Positions 58,961 to 64,000 of a stretch of 64,000 nt of DNA are shown one piece after another. Made by a program: the position numbers and the translations under genes. Numbering within the stretch: the first letter of the stretch is position 1; each line of letters opens with the position of its first letter. Source of the DNA: Pacificimonas pallii (GTDB taxonomy: Bacteria; Pseudomonadota; Alphaproteobacteria; Sphingomonadales; Sphingomonadaceae); contig NZ_JAGSPA010000003.1 of assembly GCF_019204005.1 (NCBI RefSeq), positions 186,001-250,000 on the forward strand. The letters are read 5' to 3'. The notes under the pieces were generated by a model. The model was not told the origin of the DNA and ran no database searches. It worked only from the letters and a program-made list of their open reading frames with translations.

Positions 58961-60157
58961 CTACCCCGTGATCGCCTGATCCATCAGCCGGTCGATCTCG
59001 GCCTTGTCGTCCGGCAGTCCCGCCGCCAGCCACAGCGTCTGAAACCGCTGCAGGGCAGCGCTGACCGCAGGTCCGGGTGCCAGACCGCGTGCGATGATAT
59101 GGCGCCCCGAAATCGGCAATGGCGGCCGCTCCCAGTCGGACAGAATGGCAAGCGGTGCGGCGACGTCTTCCTCCGTCAACAACAGCAGGTCCGTTGCGAT
59201 CCTGCTGCCATGCACGAACGCCAGCGCGCGCGGATCTGTCGGGACCGCCGCCAGCCGCGCTGCGGCGGCAACCAGATGCAGGCGCTGGGTCTTTGACAGT
59301 CGCAACCGCTGCGCGACGTCCTCGGCAATCGCGACATCCGCCGGCAGCAGCGCCGCCAGCCGCCGCAACGGGTCTGGCGCGATGCCGAAGTGCTTTTCGC
59401 GCGCGATGACCCGGCGCATGGCGGCGACGCCCGCTTCCTCGATCTCCGGCAATACCGGCCGCCAGATGCCATGTTCGACCATCGCCGCGAAGGTGTCGGC
59501 AGGGTCGGACAGCGCTGCCGTCTTCAGCAGCTCCGCTGCGATCCGCTCCCGCGACAATGTCATCAGATCATTTGCACGGGCCGCGCAGGCCGCCAGCCCC
59601 TCGGCATCGGGCGCGCCGCGTGCAAAACGGGCGTGAAAGCGAAAGAAGCGGAGGATGCGCAGATGGTCCTCGGCAATGCGTGTCAGCGGATCGCCGATGA
59701 ACCGCACCCGTCTCGCCTCAAGATCGTCAAGCCCGCCGAAAAAGTCGGTGATCTCACCTTCGGGCAGCGTGGCGTTCAGCGCATTGATCGTAAAATCGCG
59801 CCGCGCAGCGTCCTCTTTCCAGTCATCGGTATATGCGATGTCGGCATGGCGGCCATCGGTAGCCACGTCCCGCCGCAGCGTCGTGACTTCCGCCACCAGT
59901 CCATGGGACACTGCGGTGACGGTGCCATGCTTCAGACCGGTCGGTACGGCCTTCAGCCCATGCGCCTCCAGCCGCGCAATCACCTCCTCCGGCGTGAAAC
60001 TTGTCGCAAGATCAATGTCGCTGACCGGAAGCCCAAGACGCGCATCGCGAACCGCCCCCCCGACCAGCCTTGTCCGGCCCGACGCCGTATCGAGCGCCGT
60101 CATCAGCGCCTTTCCGCCCGCGCTACCAAGCCAGTCCTGCTTCGGCAGCACTGTCAT
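58961..60157 (-). CDS. CCA tRNA nucleotidyltransferase
   Basis: Adds or repairs the tRNA 3' CCA. 398 residues from ATG 60157, overlapping the Nudix stop (ATGA). Class II polymerase-beta-like head with LVGGAVRDARLGLPVSDIDLAT and catalytic Asp pair, then the RRDFTINA motif and the neck helix segment FRFHARFA. Could alternatively be a poly(A) polymerase of the same family; CCA addition is the usual assignment here. Confidence 0.9.
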   Translation of the reverse strand: MTVLPKQDWLGSAGGKALMTALDTASGRTRLVGGAVRDARLGLPVSDIDLATSFTPEEVIARLEAHGLKAVPTGLKHGTVTAVSHGLVAEVTTLRRDVATDGRHADIAYTDDWKEDAARRDFTINALNATLPEGEITDFFGGLDDLEARRVRFIGDPLTRIAEDHLRILRFFRFHARFARGAPDAEGLAACAARANDLMTLSRERIAAELLKTAALSDPADTFAAMVEHGIWRPVLPEIEEAGVAAMRRVIAREKHFGIAPDPLRRLAALLPADVAIAEDVAQRLRLSKTQRLHLVAAAARLAAVPTDPRALAFVHGSRIATDLLLLTEEDVAAPLAILSDWERPPLPISGRHIIARGLAPGPAVSAALQRFQTLWLAAGLPDDKAEIDRLMDQAITG

Positions 60158-60750
60158 TTCAGCGCCGCCAATATGCGCGCAAAATTGACGATAATCCCGG
60201 CCGTTGCGCCCCAGACGTTCTGCGGGCCCCAGTCGACGCGGTAATATTGCCGCATCACACCGCCCCATTCCGCCTCGTCGGCGATATGAAACTGGCCGTC
60301 CAGCGCGCGGTTCAGGGGCAGCTCGAAAATGTCGCTGACCTCCGCTTCATTCGCAAGCAGACGCTGACCAGGGCTTATGATGCCGACAATGGGCGTGATG
60401 CGATAGCCGGTGCCCGTCGCATATTCATCCAGCTCTCCGATAACCTCGACCGCATCGCGGCTGAGCGCGACCTCTTCCTCCGCCTCGCGAAGCGCGGCTT
60501 CGACAGCCGTCTCCCCTGGATCCGTGCGTCCACCCGGAAAGGCGACCTGCCCCGCATGCCGCTTCATCCGCGCATTCCGCACGGTCATCAACAGGGTGGG
60601 CTCGTCATCATGCGCGATGATCGGGATCAGCACAGAGGCGGGCTTCAGCCCCTCCAGCTGCTGGCCGTAATCATCGGCGGTCAGGTTCGCGTCAAGGCTG
60701 CCGGGCCGGTAGCCCGCCAGGCGTTTTCGGATCTCGTCCGGAGGAATCAT
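60154..60750 (-). CDS. Nudix hydrolase, CoA pyrophosphatase (NudL-like)
   Basis: 198 residues. The Nudix box is GGRTDPGETAVEAALREAEE; the preceding KRHAGQVAFPGG is the UPF0035 signature of CoA pyrophosphatases that cleave CoA to phosphopantetheine. It overlaps DUF1285 upstream and the CCA enzyme downstream, forming a tight three-gene operon. Confidence 0.92.
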   Translation of the reverse strand: MIPPDEIRKRLAGYRPGSLDANLTADDYGQQLEGLKPASVLIPIIAHDDEPTLLMTVRNARMKRHAGQVAFPGGRTDPGETAVEAALREAEEEVALSRDAVEVIGELDEYATGTGYRITPIVGIISPGQRLLANEAEVSDIFELPLNRALDGQFHIADEAEWGGVMRQYYRVDWGPQNVWGATAGIIVNFARILAALK

Positions 60751-61298
60751 CCGCCGGCGTCAACCAGCGGGATGAAATCAGCGCCAAGTCGCAGGCCCAC
60801 GCGGCCGTGCTCCTCCACCGCCATCTCCGCCAGCCTGTACCACGGCCCGCGCGCGATCCGCGCGTCCAAGCCGCTGCGCACACGGACATATGGTTTGCCA
60901 TCGCGCAGATATAGTGGATGATCGTCACCGACCGCGACGAAATCGCCCGTATTCAGCCGGAACACCAGCTGGTCGCCATCAATCGCCGCCTCCACCGCCT
61001 GAAAGGGCGCGTCCTCGACGTCGATGGACAGCTTTTCGGCGGGCGTCACCAGCACATAGGCATCACCATCCCGGCGCAATATGGTGCTGAACAGTTTCAC
61101 CAGCCGTTTGCGCCGAATCTCTCTCCCCTGATGATACCAGGTCCCGTCGGCGGCGATGCGCATCTCGCTGTCGGCCTCGTGCTCCGGGTTCCAGCTGTCG
61201 ACAGGGGGCAATTTTTCTTCGCTCATCAGGCGTGCCACTTCGGCCAGCGACAATGGCGTACCGGTATCGGGGGCGGTAAGGGCTTGATCTTCAGTCAT
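60747..61298 (-). CDS. DUF1285 family protein
   Basis: 183 residues; matches the DUF1285 style (PPVDSWNPEHEADSEMRIAADGTWYHQGREIRRKRLV then FSTILRRDGDAYVLVTPAEK). Function unknown, cytoplasmic. First gene of the DUF1285-Nudix-CCA operon, divergent from the MoxR gene. Confidence 0.9.
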   Translation of the reverse strand: MTEDQALTAPDTGTPLSLAEVARLMSEEKLPPVDSWNPEHEADSEMRIAADGTWYHQGREIRRKRLVKLFSTILRRDGDAYVLVTPAEKLSIDVEDAPFQAVEAAIDGDQLVFRLNTGDFVAVGDDHPLYLRDGKPYVRVRSGLDARIARGPWYRLAEMAVEEHGRVGLRLGADFIPLVDAGG

Positions 61299-61363
61299 GC
61301 GTATCCTTCCTTAGAGGACCGTGGCATCCGGCGGCAATCCGATTGAAGGGAATCAGCGTACCC

Positions 61364-62353
61364 ATGAACCAGCCCAACCCCGCGCCTGTTGCCGCAGAGG
61401 CTGTTGCACGCCTCGACGCACTTGCGATTCGCTTCGGTGAGGCGCGAGAGGAAATATCGAGAAGCATTATCGGCCAGCCCGAGATTATCGAACAGGTCAT
61501 CGTCACGATACTCGCGGGCGGCCACGCGCTTCTGGTGGGCCTTCCCGGCCTTGCGAAGACCCGGCTTGTGAAGACGGTCGGCACTGTCCTTGGCCTCGGC
61601 ACGTCGCGCGTGCAATTCACGCCCGACCTCGTCCCCAGCGACATATTGGGCGCGGAGGTGCTTGAGACCGGCAAGGACGGCAGCCGTGCCTTCCGATTCG
61701 TGAAAGGCCCCATTTTCGCGCAGCTGCTGATGGCCGACGAGATCAACCGCGCCAGTCCGCGCACGCAGTCTGCCCTGCTGGAGGCAATGCAGGAACGTCA
61801 GGTCACCGCTGCGGGCGAGGCGCGCATGCTTCCCGCGCCCTTCCACGTGCTCGCGACCCAGAATCCGATAGAACAGGACGGCACCTATCCACTGCCGGAA
61901 GCGCAGCTCGACCGCTTTCTGATGCAGGTGAATGTCGATTTTCCATCCGAGGCCGACGAACGCGACATGCTGCTGATGACGACCGGCGCAGAGGATGCGG
62001 CCCCGAAACCCGTCCTGCGCGCTGAAGAGCTCATGGAAGCGCAGACGCTTCTCACGCACATGCCGCTCTCCGAGGACGTGCTGGATGCGATCCTGACCAC
62101 GGTGCGCGGCCTGCGTCCGGCGGCGGGGAATGATGTCCCGCTCAGCTGGGGGCCAGGCCCGCGCGCCGGACAGGCCCTGATCCTCGCCGCCCGGGCCCGC
62201 GCCTTTCTGCACGGGCGCAGCGCGCCTTTGCTGGAGGATGTACACGCGCTTCTTGCGCCCGTGCTGCGCCACCGCATGGCGCTCGATTATGCCGCCCGCG
62301 CCGATGGCAGGACGATCGAGGCCGTCATCGCGGACGCCGCCGCCAGACTATAA
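61364..62353 (+). CDS. MoxR family AAA+ ATPase
   Basis: 329 residues from ATG at 61364; a TTG 21 bp upstream is less likely. Walker A VGLPGLAKT, Walker B LLMADEINRASPRTQSALLEAMQE, sensor FHVLATQNPIEQDGTYPLPEAQLDRF. MoxR proteins act as chaperones for the adjacent DUF58/BatA type partners; this gene begins that cluster. Confidence 0.95.
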   Translation: MNQPNPAPVAAEAVARLDALAIRFGEAREEISRSIIGQPEIIEQVIVTILAGGHALLVGLPGLAKTRLVKTVGTVLGLGTSRVQFTPDLVPSDILGAEVLETGKDGSRAFRFVKGPIFAQLLMADEINRASPRTQSALLEAMQERQVTAAGEARMLPAPFHVLATQNPIEQDGTYPLPEAQLDRFLMQVNVDFPSEADERDMLLMTTGAEDAAPKPVLRAEELMEAQTLLTHMPLSEDVLDAILTTVRGLRPAAGNDVPLSWGPGPRAGQALILAARARAFLHGRSAPLLEDVHALLAPVLRHRMALDYAARADGRTIEAVIADAAARL

Positions 62354-62378
62354 GGGGCCGCGCCGTGAGTGTTTCCGC

Positions 62379-63218
62379 ATGACCGCCCTTCTGACCGAAG
62401 CGGAAAGACTGGCGGCGGCCCTTGGCCCGCTCAGCCTGTCGCATGTCCATCGCCGCATCATGGCCGAGGGCGGGCAGCACCCTCGCCGCCGCGCCGGGTC
62501 CGGTACGGAATTCTGGCAATATCGGCCGCTTGCCCCCGGTGAAGCGCGCGGCCGCGTCGACTGGCGCCGTTCCGCCCGCAGTGACGATCTGTTCGTGCGC
62601 GAACGGGAGCGTGAAGAGCCTGGGCGCCTGCTGCTGTTCGCCGATGGCTCAGGCTCCATGCGCTTCCGCTCATCGGAGGCCCTGGCAGAAAAGGGAGAGG
62701 CCGCGACACTGCTCCTCACCGCCCTTGCCATGGCCGCGCGTCAAGGGGATGAGCATGTTCGGGTCGCGGGCCGCCCGGACGCCCGCGCCCTGCCCGATCT
62801 CCATGCCGCCCTTCTGACCTCGGTGTTCTCGGTGCCCGAAACCGGGGCCTTGCGCGCGGGCGACACGATAATCTGGGCCAGCGATTTTCTGGATAGCGAC
62901 GACCTGGCGACAGTAACGGCGCTCGCACGGCGCGGCGTTACCGGTGTCATGCTGCATATCGCCGACCCGGTGGAGGCGGATTTTCCCTTTTCCGGCCATG
63001 TCCGCTTCACGCGGGCCGAAATTGGCGATCCGGAAGCGGATATCGGCCGCGCCGAGGCGCTTTCCGATACCTATGCGAAGGCCTGGCAGGAGCATCAGGA
63101 CCGCCTCGGGACAATGGCTGCCGATAATGGCTGGGCCCTCATCCGTCACCGGACCGATGCGGACCCCGCCGTGACGCTATCCGCGATTGCGCGCCATCTG
63201 ATGAGCGAGGCGGGCTGA
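62379..63218 (+). CDS. DUF58 domain protein
   Basis: 279 residues from ATG 62379. vWA-like DUF58 region around REYRPLAPGEARG-type sequence (QYRPLAPGEARGRVDWRRSA) and LLLFADGSGSM, a MIDAS-like motif. Companion of the MoxR ATPase 25 bp upstream; its TGA overlaps the start of the next gene (TGATG). Confidence 0.92.
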   Translation: MTALLTEAERLAAALGPLSLSHVHRRIMAEGGQHPRRRAGSGTEFWQYRPLAPGEARGRVDWRRSARSDDLFVREREREEPGRLLLFADGSGSMRFRSSEALAEKGEAATLLLTALAMAARQGDEHVRVAGRPDARALPDLHAALLTSVFSVPETGALRAGDTIIWASDFLDSDDLATVTALARRGVTGVMLHIADPVEADFPFSGHVRFTRAEIGDPEADIGRAEALSDTYAKAWQEHQDRLGTMAADNGWALIRHRTDADPAVTLSAIARHLMSEAG

Positions 63219-64000
63219 TGGGCGGTTTCAGTTTCGCCGCGCCGCTGCTGCTTGCGGGGCTGATCGCCCTGCCGCTCATCTGGTTCCTGCTCAGGCAATC
63301 CCCGCCGCCCCCCCGGGCTGTGCGGCTGCCGACCCTGAAACTGATCGCTGCGGCGGAAATTCCGCCGCCGCAGGCCGCGCGCCCACCATGGTGGCTGCTG
63401 TTCCTGCGCCTCTTTCTCATTGCCCTCATCATTGGCGCCCTTGCCGGACCACGCTGGCAGCAGCCTCTGACAGGGCCGCAGCCGACACGCCTCACGATCA
63501 TCATCGACAATGGCTGGGCCGCGACGCGCTGGCCCGAAATGATGGCTGCGGCAAAGGACCGGGTCGAGGCGCTGACGGCTGCGGGCACCCGTTTCGCCAT
63601 CCTGACGACGGCAGCGCGGCGCGCCGACGATCCACAGGCCGCACGCTTCGTCGATGCGGATACGGCGCTCAGCATGTTGGGCGGGCTGAAACCGCAGCCA
63701 TGGAATGTCGATCGTGCCAAAGCCGCGGAGGCGGTCGCGACAGGCAGCGACGTTCTCTGGCTCAGCGATGGCGTCGAAAGCGCCGGGGCGGCGACGCTCA
63801 GAGCCAAGATAGGCAATGCCGAGATCATGACCTTCCCGGCGCGGGAGCCGGTGTTTCGCGCCGGTGGCCGCACGATTGCGGGCTATGCCGCCACGCTCGC
63901 CCGGCCTGCGGATGGCCCCGAGGAAAGGCGCGTTGAGATCCTGGCGAGCGGCGGCGAGGTTCTTGCCAGTGACACGGCGCTGTTCGGCGGGCGAGCCACC
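63218..64000 (+). CDS. BatA/aerotolerance-type membrane protein, 3'-truncated by the window
   Basis: The frame from ATG 63218 stays open to the end of the window (261 codons). MGGFSFAAPLLLAGLIALPL forms a BatA N-terminal TM segment, a second TM follows (LFLRLFLIALIIGALAGPRW) and a vWA-like start (LTIIIDNGWAATRW). In sphingomonads such proteins are long (often with DUF4159). It follows DUF58 with a one-base stop/start overlap. Confidence 0.88.
   Translation, partial: MGGFSFAAPLLLAGLIALPLIWFLLRQSPPPPRAVRLPTLKLIAAAEIPPPQAARPPWWLLFLRLFLIALIIGALAGPRWQQPLTGPQPTRLTIIIDNGWAATRWPEMMAAAKDRVEALTAAGTRFAILTTAARRADDPQAARFVDADTALSMLGGLKPQPWNVDRAKAAEAVATGSDVLWLSDGVESAGAATLRAKIGNAEIMTFPAREPVFRAGGRTIAGYAATLARPADGPEERRVEILASGGEVLASDTALFGGRAT

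Overview
The window is about 64 kb of GC-rich chromosomal DNA, very probably from an alphaproteobacterium of the order Sphingomonadales. That placement is inference from gene content and order (AI-2E permease-hda-ppk1-ppx, lptD-surA-pdxA-ksgA, pepA-holC-ndk, lon-hup, pssA-psd, NudL with a CCA-adding enzyme and DUF1285) and from PEP-CTERM-type surface proteins. Most of it is dense housekeeping sequence with many 1-4 bp stop/start overlaps. There is no prophage, CRISPR array, secretion island or biosynthetic cluster.

Layout. 1-3.4 kb: 3' part of a lytic transglycosylase, a small PEP-CTERM-like exported protein, an exported arginine-rich EF-hand protein and a PPK2 polyphosphate kinase. 3.4-15.5 kb: aspS, rnd, then ppx, ppk1, hda and an AI-2E permease as one minus-strand operon, a DUF2066-like exported protein, and purM-purN with a YjbR/MmcQ domain fused to PurN. 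15.5-24 kb: a palindromic repeat and terminator, ndk, holC, pepA, then lptD-surA-pdxA-ksgA for outer-membrane assembly, PLP synthesis and rRNA methylation. lptD appears to start at AUU. 24-33 kb: DUF5996, glutaryl-CoA dehydrogenase, an AT-rich gap, proline iminopeptidase, prmA, a candidate small RNA with anti-Shine-Dalgarno loops, a LysR regulator, trxB and a degenerate histidine kinase. 33-43.5 kb: two Lrp regulators, a Bcr/CflA transporter, a hemerythrin protein, two tRNA-Val genes, a cyclophilin, methionine gamma-lyase, hup, lon, a TPR protein and an MscS channel.

43.5-46.6 kb is the only clearly accessory stretch. It holds a decayed PEP-CTERM phytase-like esterase with two frameshifts, an RTX calcium-binding fragment cut by an IS5-family element (844 bp, with CTAG flanking repeats), and AT-rich DNA with small inverted repeats. 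46.6-64 kb returns to housekeeping genes: an acyl-CoA synthetase, pssA and psd for phosphatidylethanolamine synthesis, icd, a lipoprotein serine hydrolase, a Kef-type antiporter, a MarR-GNAT fusion, alaS, a CCA-adding enzyme, a NudL-type hydrolase, DUF1285, and the start of a MoxR-DUF58-BatA cluster whose last gene runs off the window.

Themes. Polyphosphate metabolism is represented three times (ppk2, ppk1, ppx), with an arginine-rich exported protein directly downstream of ppk2. Envelope biogenesis is well represented (lptD, surA, pssA, psd, lytic transglycosylase). No complete undescribed system was found. The best leads are the arginine-rich EF-hand protein beside ppk2, the anti-SD hairpin RNA, the AUU start of lptD, the degenerate kinase and the eroding surface-protein locus.
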